Origin: Methanocalculus taiwanensis
GTDB taxonomy: Archaea > Halobacteriota > Methanomicrobia > Methanomicrobiales > Methanocorpusculaceae
NCBI RefSeq assembly: GCF_024372745.1
Contig: NZ_VOTZ01000010.1
Coordinates: forward strand, 1 to 64,000
Direction: 5' to 3'
Length of the DNA stretch: 64,000 bases
Part shown: positions 7,721-15,435 of the stretch, one piece after another
How the letters are laid out: every line of letters starts with the position of its first letter
Numbering within the stretch: position 1 is the stretch's first letter
Notes under the pieces: model-generated
Told to the model about the DNA's origin: nothing
The model's database searches: none
Seen by the model: the letters and a program-made list of their open reading frames with translations, nothing else
Position numbers and translations under genes: made by a program

Positions 7721-9004
7721 ATGGAGGTATGGTCATCGCGCCTTGGCTTCATCCTTGCAGCAATAGGATCAGCTGTTGGCATCGGTAATATCTGGCGTTT
7801 CTCAACCGTTGTTGGTCAGAACGGTGGCGGTGCCTATCTTATACCATATCTCACCGCCGTCCTCCTCGTCGGCCTGCCACTGATGATCCTTGAGATGCAG
7901 GTCGGGCAGCATACAAGAAGTGCCGTCATCGCCGCCTTTGGGAAAGCCTCCCTCAGGTGGGCGGGCTGGATCGTCTTATTCGTGGTGATTGCGGTCATCT
8001 CGTATTATCTTGTCATCACGGGATGGACATTTGGGTACCTTGCTTTCTCCCTCACCGGAACCCTTGAGCCCTTCTCAGACTTTACTGGATCGTACTTTCC
8101 AATACTCTTCTTCATTCTTGCAGCTATTCTGTGTGGGGCGATCGTCTCATCCGGCATCACAAAGGGGATTGAGCGGACGACGACTATCCTCGTCCCACTG
8201 ATCTTCATTCTTCTCATCATCATGCTCCTCTTCACAATCCGGCTCCCCGGTGCTCCATCCGGCCTTGCTTACCTCTTCACTCCTGACTTCTCCGTTTTAA
8301 ACGACCCCCTCATCTGGGGGGCAGCCCTTGGCCAGGCATTCTTCTCACTTTCAGTCGGGTATGGAACACTCCTCACCTACGGGGCATACCTTGGATCGGC
8401 TGAGAAGATCCCGGCATCGGCGGCAATCGTCACCATCGCAGATATCTGTGTCTCCCTGTTAGCCGGGATCATCATCTTCTCGATCGTCTTCACCTATGGA
8501 CTCGAACCAGCAGCCGGACCTGAGCTCGTCTTCACCACCCTCCCCTATGCCTTCGAACTGATGCCGTTTGGTGCCGTCTTTGCTGTATTCTTCTTTCTCC
8601 TTGTCTTTTTTGCTGCAACAAGCTCTGCGATATCATTCATTGAGGTTCCAACAGCCGCCCTGACAGGAGTCTTTGGGAGATCCAGACGATCAATGGCTGC
8701 TCTTGTCACTTTGATTCTGATTATCATAGGTCTGCCTGCTGCTGCAAGCTATAGTGCTTTATCCCTCTCATTCCAGGGTATTCCCATCCTTGATGCAATG
8801 GATGAGGTCTTCGGGACGATCGGCCTCTCAGCCTCTGCCTTTCTCCTATCAATCGCCTTCGCCTGGCTCTTTGACCAGAAGATCCTCTGGGGGGATCTAT
8901 CAGAAAGCTCTCCTCTCATCTGGGCAGTACCCGTCCTCTGCAAGTACCTGATCCCGGTAGCCCTCCTGATCACCATCACCTACCGGATCGCCGCCCTATT
9001 CTGA
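7721..9004 (+). CDS. Sodium-dependent transporter, NSS (SNF) family
   Basis: A polytopic membrane protein of 427 aa. TM1 contains the hallmark RLGFILAAIGSAVGIGNIWR, with the unwound GxGN segment that binds substrate and sodium, followed by GGGAYLIPY in TM2. About eleven membrane segments can be counted, the usual number for prokaryotic NSS proteins with one helix fewer than LeuT. It should import an amino acid or related solute with Na+. Start ATG 7721 begins the expected short cytoplasmic MEVWSS lead. It stands alone in its strand context. Confidence 0.9.
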   Translation: MEVWSSRLGFILAAIGSAVGIGNIWRFSTVVGQNGGGAYLIPYLTAVLLVGLPLMILEMQVGQHTRSAVIAAFGKASLRWAGWIVLFVVIAVISYYLVITGWTFGYLAFSLTGTLEPFSDFTGSYFPILFFILAAILCGAIVSSGITKGIERTTTILVPLIFILLIIMLLFTIRLPGAPSGLAYLFTPDFSVLNDPLIWGAALGQAFFSLSVGYGTLLTYGAYLGSAEKIPASAAIVTIADICVSLLAGIIIFSIVFTYGLEPAAGPELVFTTLPYAFELMPFGAVFAVFFFLLVFFAATSSAISFIEVPTAALTGVFGRSRRSMAALVTLILIIIGLPAAASYSALSLSFQGIPILDAMDEVFGTIGLSASAFLLSIAFAWLFDQKILWGDLSESSPLIWAVPVLCKYLIPVALLITITYRIAALF

Positions 9005-9040
9005 AATGCAAAAAATGTTATGAGATGTTCCAGACTACCA

Positions 9041-10291
9041 CTATTTCTCTCCACTCACGACAAGCCCATAGGGATGGGCAATAACCTGCAACCGGGAAAA
9101 CCCGATCCCGTCAAGGAGTGTCTCCAGCTCTTCCTGTGTATACGATGCCCGGACAGATGTTTCAAAACCCTTCCGGATTTCTGGTTCGAGGCAGGAGTCC
9201 CGCATATACCCAAATATCTCCGGTGAGAGATCACGGCGGAGATCGCTGACAAATACCACTCCTCCCGGCCTGATTACCCGCAATATTTCGGAAAAGACCT
9301 GCCCTGCATTCTCCCATTCATGCATGGATCCATTGGAGAAGGCGCAGTCGAAGGTATTATCGGGAAATGGCATCGAAAGGGCATTCCCCTCTTTATAGGC
9401 CGCACGATCCGAATGCTGGTATTCACGGGCATTTCTCTCTGCAATTGCAATCATTGCAGGGCTGATCTCAAGCCCCGTCAGATGGGTTCCCTCTGTATGG
9501 GTGAGCCATTCAAGCCCGAGATACCCCGGTCCCGGCCCGATCTCAAGTGCATGGTCGCCTTCCCGTGTGCACCCTGCCAGCTCATGTACCGGCAGGTGCC
9601 CCTCATCACGGAGACCTCTTTGCATACGATCATATTCTTCTGTTGTTACCTCGTCCTGAATTCCGTCACAGGTTTCAGGAATCCTTGATTCAATCTTCGG
9701 TGTGGTGTTCATCTCATCTCCCTCCCATCCTGCCGATACATACCTTGCATCCACCGCCTCTTCAAGCCGTACCAGCCGCCCCTCTCTTCGGAATATCAGC
9801 GGAACCCGTTCAAATCCGCTTTCTCTCCTGAGCGACCGGACAGAGGAGGATAGCGAATCGCTGTCATATACTCCTGTAAAGCGAGCACAGAGATCCGCAA
9901 AAAGCAGTTGTTCGTCTAAACTCAGGTGTGCCATACGTACCTCAAGGAAACCAAACAGCTTCTCTTCGGTATCAAGAATCCATTCCTCACCTTTTTCGGT
10001 CGGCACAACTAAAATGCTCCTCCTGTTCTCTGTATCCTGAACCCGCCTGACAAATCCTTCCCGCTCGAGATAATTCACAAGATCCGTTGCGGAACTTGGG
10101 GAAATATCCAGCATCCCGGCAATGTCTCCCATACATATCTTTGAGAAATACGCAGAATACAGCACTTCAATCCCACCTGGGCTGAGCAGGTTCTTTCTTC
10201 CCCTGTCTTTCCCAAAGATCATGTTGATTGCGATTGATACAAATCCGAGGGAGAGCCTTATTCGTGCAGTTGGATCCATGATCCCTCTCAT
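9041..10291 (-). CDS. MarR-type regulator fused to SAM-dependent methyltransferase
   Basis: This 416-aa protein has two parts. Residues 1-130 form a MarR-like winged helix, with recognition-helix region DISPSSATDLVNYLEREG and wing RRVQDTENRRS. Residues 225-416 form a class I methyltransferase, with motif I ALEIGPGPGYLG near 252 and FDCAFSNGSMHEW. An internal ATG at 9712 (residue 194) has a strong ribosome binding site just before it, so the enzyme half may also be made alone. A palindrome at 10315-10332 suggests self-control. The gene is divergent from the lipoprotein gene at 10415. The methylated substrate is unknown. Confidence 0.85.
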   Translation of the reverse strand: MRGIMDPTARIRLSLGFVSIAINMIFGKDRGRKNLLSPGGIEVLYSAYFSKICMGDIAGMLDISPSSATDLVNYLEREGFVRRVQDTENRRSILVVPTEKGEEWILDTEEKLFGFLEVRMAHLSLDEQLLFADLCARFTGVYDSDSLSSSVRSLRRESGFERVPLIFRREGRLVRLEEAVDARYVSAGWEGDEMNTTPKIESRIPETCDGIQDEVTTEEYDRMQRGLRDEGHLPVHELAGCTREGDHALEIGPGPGYLGLEWLTHTEGTHLTGLEISPAMIAIAERNAREYQHSDRAAYKEGNALSMPFPDNTFDCAFSNGSMHEWENAGQVFSEILRVIRPGGVVFVSDLRRDLSPEIFGYMRDSCLEPEIRKGFETSVRASYTQEELETLLDGIGFSRLQVIAHPYGLVVSGEK

Positions 10292-10314
10292 ATTGGTCCT
10301 CCTGCTATCTGAAT

Positions 10315-10332
10315 ATTACGGTTATCCGTAAT
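10315..10332. promoter_or_regulatory. Palindromic operator, likely for the MarR-type protein
   Basis: attacgg and ccgtaat are perfect 7-base inverted arms around ttat. The site covers the predicted transcription start of the MarR-methyltransferase gene, between its TATA box and ribosome binding site. This is where a self-repressing MarR dimer would bind. Binding is inferred. Confidence 0.6.
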
Positions 10333-10344
10333 GTTTTGGATACT

Positions 10345-10352
10345 CTTTAAAA
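10345..10352 (-). promoter_or_regulatory. TATA box of the MarR-methyltransferase gene
   Basis: ttttaaag on the minus strand, about 55 bases before ATG 10291. It predicts transcription starting near 10322, inside the palindrome. Confidence 0.55.
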
Positions 10353-10384
10353 CCACATACTCTTCGCCGCAGTTCACAAAAACC

Positions 10385-10392
10385 CTTAATAT
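10385..10392 (+). promoter_or_regulatory. TATA-like element of the metallophosphoesterase gene
   Basis: cttaatat on the + strand, 23-30 bases before ATG 10415. This spacing predicts a leaderless message. Confidence 0.45.
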
Positions 10393-10414
10393 CGCACATA
10401 TTCAATAATTACTG

Positions 10415-12136
10415 ATGTATCATTTCAAAACAGGTATTCTCCTCGCTTTTCTGTTTGTGATCATCATCACCGCAGCAGGATGTTCTGCTCCCACCTCCCA
10501 ACTTTCTGAGGATGGTGAACCGGATTATCCAATAGATTCAGTGGTTCTGACAACAGTTGACAGAACCGTTCTTCCCGTCCCTGTTCCATCAACATCGCCT
10601 GCCCTGAGTCCAGATCAGATCGAAAGCTTTTCAGAATATGGATACGGGGTCTGGGAGTTTGGCGAAGGGCTCGCGTATGAGAAGAGACTGGACCTCATGC
10701 CCGATGGATACACTCCTGCATCAGATACCAATACAGAGAAACTTCTGACCTTCTTTGCCATGACCGATATCCATCTCACCGACAAGGAGTCTCCTGCCCA
10801 GGCGATCTATTACGGCTATAAATGGGGTGTCATCTCAGGATACTCTCCCGCCATACTGTATAACATCCATCTATTTGATGCAGCAATCCAGACAGCAAAT
10901 GCCCTTCATAAAGAGAGTCCATTTGACTTTGGTATATTTGTTGGTGATGCAATTAACAGCGGTCAGTACAATGAACTGCGATGGTATATCGATATACTTG
11001 ACGGCAGGAGAATCACCCCCTCCTCCGGTGACAGGAACGATCCAATCCCCGGCCCTCTCAATGATTACCAGGACGAATTCAAAGCAGCAGGGCTTGATGA
11101 ATCGATCAGCTGGTATCAGGTTCTCGGCAATCATGATCACTTCTGGATGGGTCTCTTCCCTCCGGATGAGTATGTGAAAAGTGCCATTACAGGCTCTGAA
11201 GTGCTCGAATTAGGTAATATTTTCACCGACCCTCTCCGCCTTAAAAGCCGTGGTTTCTATATGGGAGCAATCGATGGCCGGACACCATATGGTGATATTA
11301 TTGGTGCAGGGCCTGTTGCCAGCTTCCCTGATGGTCCTCCGACAGTCCCTGCCGATAACGATCGCCGTTTCCTCTCAAAAACAGAGTGGATCAGTGAATT
11401 TTTCAACTCCTCTTCAAACCCACAAGGGCATGGATTCAGCCAGTCCGCCAGAACAACGGGATTTGCCTGTTATTCATTCGAACCCGGATCAGATATCCCC
11501 ATAAAGGTCATTGTGCTTGATAATACCCAAAGGGACGATGACCCCAGTGAAAACAGCTCCGGATTTGGTTCTATCGATTCTGAGCGGTATGACTGGCTGG
11601 TACAGGAACTTGAAGATGGTCAGACAGAAGGAAAGCTCATGATCATCGCAGCCCACATCCCGATAGTCATCAAAGAGACTGAAGGTAGTCTCAGTTCGGT
11701 CATGAAATGGAGTCAGTACGCTGCGGTATCTGATGTTGATCTGATAGCCAAACTCCATACCTATCCAAATCTTTTAGTATGGATTGCGGGGCATCGTCAT
11801 CAGAATGCGGTGATACCGATTAAATCTCCGGATTCTGACCGCCCGGAACTCGGTTTCTGGCAGGTTGAAAGTGCATCACTGCGGGAGTTCCCCCAGCAGT
11901 TCCGGATCTTCGAGTTTGTTTATAACAGCGACAATACACTCTCAATCTTCACGGCCAATGTTGATCCGGCGGTCAGAAACGGATCACCCGCTGCGAAGTC
12001 ACGTTCGTATGCTATTGCAGCCCAACAGATATTCCAGGCTCCGGTAGAGATGACGCCAAGCGGTGCCTATAATGCAGAACTTCTTGTTCAACTGACCCCG
12101 GAGATGCAGGAGATCCTTCAGAAGACAGAAGAGTAG
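10415..12136 (+). CDS. Secreted metallophosphoesterase lipoprotein
   Basis: A 573-aa calcineurin-like phosphoesterase. The N-terminus is a signal sequence ending in the lipobox ITAAGC at about residue 24, so it should be anchored outside the cell membrane. Metal-ligand motifs appear in order: MTDIHLT (DxH), FVGDAI (GD), LGNHDH (GNHD), IIAAHIP and GHRHQN (GHxH). Length and motif spacing suit an extracellular phosphodiesterase or phosphatase. It is divergent from the MarR-methyltransferase gene, which could regulate it. The substrate is unknown. Confidence 0.87.
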   Translation: MYHFKTGILLAFLFVIIITAAGCSAPTSQLSEDGEPDYPIDSVVLTTVDRTVLPVPVPSTSPALSPDQIESFSEYGYGVWEFGEGLAYEKRLDLMPDGYTPASDTNTEKLLTFFAMTDIHLTDKESPAQAIYYGYKWGVISGYSPAILYNIHLFDAAIQTANALHKESPFDFGIFVGDAINSGQYNELRWYIDILDGRRITPSSGDRNDPIPGPLNDYQDEFKAAGLDESISWYQVLGNHDHFWMGLFPPDEYVKSAITGSEVLELGNIFTDPLRLKSRGFYMGAIDGRTPYGDIIGAGPVASFPDGPPTVPADNDRRFLSKTEWISEFFNSSSNPQGHGFSQSARTTGFACYSFEPGSDIPIKVIVLDNTQRDDDPSENSSGFGSIDSERYDWLVQELEDGQTEGKLMIIAAHIPIVIKETEGSLSSVMKWSQYAAVSDVDLIAKLHTYPNLLVWIAGHRHQNAVIPIKSPDSDRPELGFWQVESASLREFPQQFRIFEFVYNSDNTLSIFTANVDPAVRNGSPAAKSRSYAIAAQQIFQAPVEMTPSGAYNAELLVQLTPEMQEILQKTEE

Positions 12137-12260
12137 ATGTGGATTCGGTTATTACATTGATACTCAGTAGCGGCCGTGTCAACTGGCCGGTACGAATAAG
12201 GCTCAACTACAAGCAACCTTCGTGCAGATTAAATTGCAATATCCGTGCTAACACCGCTAT

Positions 12261-12294
12261 TGCAAGCCCCGCTCTTTAGGGCGGGGTAGTTGAT
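12261..12294 (+). mobile_element. Remnant right end of an IS200/IS605-type element
   Basis: The hairpin at 12267-12286 (ccccgctc, loop ttta, gggcgggg) followed by tagttgat closely resembles the subterminal hairpin at the right end of IS605/TnpB-type elements. No tnpA or tnpB reading frame lies upstream, so this is a solo end, a decayed copy, or a short non-autonomous element. The left border cannot be placed. Confidence 0.6.
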
Positions 12295-12354
12295 CGATCT
12301 TCTGTCTTAGGGTGTAATCAACTCCTATAGCACCCTTAACCGATTACAGTGCTC

Positions 12355-12597
12355 TCAACAGGTTACAGAACCGGGAACATACCTGCGGACATCAATAAGC
12401 GTACCATTCTTTGCACTCCGCTCAGCCAACACCATGATCTCATGGGTGATCGCCTCATCCACATAATCTTCCTCGCAGTTCATGCAGACCTCTGCCAAAA
12501 CCTCCTTCACCACCAGGGTGAAACCTTCCCGTTCGAAGGTGATCGTGGTCTTACCGGACCGTATCTCTCCACTCTTACAAATAACACACTTCATCAT
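12355..12597 (-). CDS. YgiT/MqsA-type zinc-finger protein
   Basis: A small protein of about 80 aa. It has two CxxC pairs (CVIC at the N-terminus and CMNC about 40 residues later) around a basic beta-rich segment, as in the N-terminal zinc domain of MqsA-type antitoxins. I chose the ATG at 12597 because gaggag lies immediately upstream; a longer frame begins at 12624. The usual helix-turn-helix half is missing and no toxin gene is adjacent. It may be an orphan antitoxin or a stand-alone zinc protein. The transposon-like end nearby marks a gene-exchange spot. Confidence 0.7.
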   Translation of the reverse strand: MMKCVICKSGEIRSGKTTITFEREGFTLVVKEVLAEVCMNCEEDYVDEAITHEIMVLAERSAKNGTLIDVRRYVPGSVTC

Positions 12598-12669
12598 CTT
12601 CTCCTCATCTTGTTCTCTCTCCATTGATCTGGATCCGGTTCATATGCAGTGATGATAATGATCTCCCCC

Positions 12670-14625
12670 TCATCTTGTCTGCCAACCTCTCTTCTCCCAA
12701 GAGAATACCGGCATCACCTCCTCATATGCCCGTTCCAGCAGCACCCTGTAGTATGCAGGATCCGCAGTCGCCGCCTCCCATGGGGGATCGGCGACCAGCC
12801 GCTTCCCGTCACGGACAACATACCCGATCTCCATCCCGGCTTCAACAGCAACACCTGCCATCCCGTAGGCACGGATTGCTGAACCTTCGATGCACCGGTT
12901 TTTGTACTCAGTCCTGCTCACCCGCCGGGTGATGACGAGATCCGCAATTGCCGCAGATGAAAGGCCGGAGACCGCCTCATGGAACAATTCCTCCACGTCC
13001 CCGGCAAGATACGGAAGTTCGGCTGCACACTCCGCCCTTTCAAACACCGAGAAGATTTCCTCCTGAAATCTGCGTATATATGGCGGGGTATCGCCCCTGC
13101 GGGCGGCAACCCCCCGGATCTTCATAGTGCCGTCTTCAAGCCTCCCGAAATACCGGTTATAGGCTCCCGTTCCGTCAGACATCGGGAGGAATGCAATCCA
13201 GCGGTATGCTTCAGATTCGGTTGGAATATTTGTAGCAGCCTCCGTCTCCCGTACAAACCGTTCGATATCGCCCCCGGCAACCCAGAGCGAGTCGACAATC
13301 CCGTGAAGAACATGGCACCCGCACTCCTCAGCGCACTCTTTTGCGGCAATCAGAATCTCCCGGGCATGCCGGGTGATCGCCTCGTGTACCGCAATACATC
13401 CGAACTTCGCGTTCCGATATCCGGTATAGCCAAAACTGGTGACCAGCATCCATTTCAGGAGGCTGTCCATCCCGGCATATTGTTTATCCACCTTCTTCAG
13501 CGCTTTTGTCTTCAGCCTGAGCCCGACCACCGGCGCAAGTACCGATGCCAGAAATCCCTCATCTCCGCCACTGGCAACCGTCTCGGGGGAGAGATTTTTG
13601 CCGACGATGATCGAGGGGTACATGGAGGTAAAATCGACCTGCACAACATTGTCATAGACGCCCGGGATGGGCTGGAAGATCATACCTCCCTTATCTGCCT
13701 CACGGAGGGTGGCAATCGGGCGGGTAGCCTCTGCATGCCATTTCCGGAATGGCACTGCAATTCCCCGCCTGATCGCCTCATAGTTCTCGTAACCTGAGAT
13801 GAGGGTTCCGGGCGTGAGCCTGGCGGTCAGGTTTGGGGCAAGCCCGGTCATCCGGGACGCAAGCAGCACTCCGGCGATCCCGCTCTCGCGGTATGTGAAA
13901 CTCCGGGCAGCATCAATCAGGCACCTCCCCTCCGGGATAAGCGCTCCTTCCCGGTGGACCACCCGCCCGTAACTCCAGTATGATCGTGCCGAGAGGCGGC
14001 TGTATCTCCCGTTTCTGCTGATAAAAAGCAGTATTCCATGCTCTTCTGCGGAAGAGACGAGCGCCGGCATCCAGTAGTCGGCATGGGGAAAGAGGATCAG
14101 ATCCGGGTTTCGGTCATCAAGGGCTGCCGCAAGCTCACCAAGCATATCGGGAAGAGATCCGGTGATTTTCTTCCCATCCACTGACATACTGTTCACTTTC
14201 CGGCTCCGGTACGGAGGATCAGCCACCCCGATCTCCATCATCGCCAGGCTCCTGTCAAAGGAGGGGGAGAACCTGTCCTCTCCCGGGAGTGCGCAGGCGG
14301 TGAGTCCGCGCTCTGCCAGGAACCGTTGTTCGGGACGGAGGTCGAGATTGTAGATTTTTGCGCTGTACCTGCTCTGCTCCTCGATCAGTCCTGCAACCTT
14401 CCGGGACGCGGCGATTGCATACCCCTCCTCTTCCGAGAAGATCGTCTTCACCCGGCAGGGGGAAAGCCCGAACCGCTCATCCAGCCCATCCAGCATATCA
14501 CGGTGAAGGTGGGGATCATCCAGGGTGAAGAGGAAAGCAGGGGTATAGGCGACTCTTTTTGATTCCCCGTCTCTTCCCCAGAACCGGATCCCTCCTATAT
14601 CTGCAGATGTGTCAAGGATCCACAT
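12670..14625 (-). CDS. polB2: Divergent family-B DNA polymerase, PolB2-like
   Basis: A shortened family-B polymerase of 651 aa. Motif A is DFTSMYPSII near residue 335, motif B is KWMLVTSFGYTG, and motif C is degenerate: HGIVDSLW replaces YGDTDS but keeps the second, catalytic aspartate. The expected exonuclease motif DIE appears as MMEIG, so proofreading is probably lost. These traits fit the archaeal PolB2 group, long thought inactive and later linked in Sulfolobus to error-prone damage tolerance. It overlaps the small gene at 14612 by 14 bases. It is unlikely to be the main replicase. Confidence 0.78.
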   Translation of the reverse strand: MWILDTSADIGGIRFWGRDGESKRVAYTPAFLFTLDDPHLHRDMLDGLDERFGLSPCRVKTIFSEEEGYAIAASRKVAGLIEEQSRYSAKIYNLDLRPEQRFLAERGLTACALPGEDRFSPSFDRSLAMMEIGVADPPYRSRKVNSMSVDGKKITGSLPDMLGELAAALDDRNPDLILFPHADYWMPALVSSAEEHGILLFISRNGRYSRLSARSYWSYGRVVHREGALIPEGRCLIDAARSFTYRESGIAGVLLASRMTGLAPNLTARLTPGTLISGYENYEAIRRGIAVPFRKWHAEATRPIATLREADKGGMIFQPIPGVYDNVVQVDFTSMYPSIIVGKNLSPETVASGGDEGFLASVLAPVVGLRLKTKALKKVDKQYAGMDSLLKWMLVTSFGYTGYRNAKFGCIAVHEAITRHAREILIAAKECAEECGCHVLHGIVDSLWVAGGDIERFVRETEAATNIPTESEAYRWIAFLPMSDGTGAYNRYFGRLEDGTMKIRGVAARRGDTPPYIRRFQEEIFSVFERAECAAELPYLAGDVEELFHEAVSGLSSAAIADLVITRRVSRTEYKNRCIEGSAIRAYGMAGVAVEAGMEIGYVVRDGKRLVADPPWEAATADPAYYRVLLERAYEEVMPVFSWEKRGWQTR

Positions 14626-14839
14626 CTCGTTCCTTCACAAGCTCAATAAAGACCGAAAAGACTGCAGCTTCAAGAGGATCATCGAAGGCATAGAACCCCT
14701 CTCCGGTATGGGCGCGGGCCATTTCGGCGAGGCGGATGGCATAGGGCTGTTCCTCCCTCCTCAGTGCCCGGCCTGCCCGTTCCCACCTCCGGGCAATCTC
14801 GTTTACTCCCTGCCTGACACTTCCGATACTCCGCCCCAT
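14612..14839 (-). CDS. Small helical protein of the PolB2 cassette
   Basis: A 75-aa charged, mostly helical protein with no motif I recognise (central region NEIARRWERAGRALRREEQP). It overlaps the RecA-like gene upstream by one base at 14839 and the polymerase gene downstream by 14 bases, so all three are translationally coupled. As I recall, the Sulfolobus dpo2 operon also holds a small protein between the RecA-like gene and the polymerase. Function is unknown; it may be an accessory subunit. Confidence 0.68.
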   Translation of the reverse strand: MGRSIGSVRQGVNEIARRWERAGRALRREEQPYAIRLAEMARAHTGEGFYAFDDPLEAAVFSVFIELVKERDVDP

Positions 14840-15342
14840 CAGAATGCCCCCAGTGTCGCCTGCCCAAAACGGCTGGCACGGACATTCTGCTTCCGCACCG
14901 GTGCTTCTTCGGGTGCGAGGGTGATGATCCGGTCCGCATAGGCTGCCATCTCCCCGAAGAACCGATCCGGAACCGGCGTGTACAGGATCACAAGTGATCC
15001 TGAGGCGGCTTCAGAAATCACCTTCCCGATCGCAGCAGCCATACTGCTCCCCCCGGATTCAAACAGGGTTGGATCATGCTCGATGAAGATGATCGTATGG
15101 GTGGCCTCCCTCAGGATCGTAAGGAGCTGGTGGGCGGTGAATGCCCGCCTGACATCGAAGGTGGCGCTTCTGTCCCCTGCCCGTGTCAGCAGGCGGGAAC
15201 CGTTCCCGGAGATATACAGAAACAGGTACCGCTTCAATTCGGGATGCTCTGCAAAGAGGCTGATCATCGCTTCCTCCGGGGCAACAACTGCTGCAAATGT
15301 CCCGGTTCTGAGGGTGATATATGGTGCAAGTCGGATCTCCAT
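14839..15342 (-). CDS. RecA-like protein without a P-loop (PolB2 partner)
   Basis: A 167-aa protein resembling a trimmed RecA/RadA core. The strand ATHTIIFIEHDP near 105 resembles a Walker B region, followed by SLVILYTPVPD as a later core strand. The place for Walker A reads RTGTFAAVVAPEEA, without GxxxxGK[ST], so ATP hydrolysis is unlikely. It is first in the three-gene cassette and probably assists the polymerase. The RecA relationship rests on weak similarity plus gene order. Confidence 0.55.
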   Translation of the reverse strand: MEIRLAPYITLRTGTFAAVVAPEEAMISLFAEHPELKRYLFLYISGNGSRLLTRAGDRSATFDVRRAFTAHQLLTILREATHTIIFIEHDPTLFESGGSSMAAAIGKVISEAASGSLVILYTPVPDRFFGEMAAYADRIITLAPEEAPVRKQNVRASRFGQATLGAF

Positions 15343-15404
15343 ACCAACCTATCTGGCGGACTTGTGTATTGATACTCAGTGCACGGAGTGCGAAAGTGAA
15401 GGGG

Positions 15405-15413
15405 AATTATTTA
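15405..15413 (+). promoter_or_regulatory. TATA box of the STAS gene at 15436
   Basis: aattattta, 23-31 bases before ATG 15436, predicts a leaderless or nearly leaderless message. It lies in the divergent space shared with the PolB2 cassette. Confidence 0.55.
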
Positions 15414-15435
15414 TCTCTTCCTCCCCAAGCTACCA

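Noticed and set aside
12156-15382. Repeat of a 13-base motif attgatactcagt near 12157 and 15369
   Set aside because: Only two copies; one is upstream of the PolB2 cassette but the other is not upstream of any gene, so a regulatory role is not supported.
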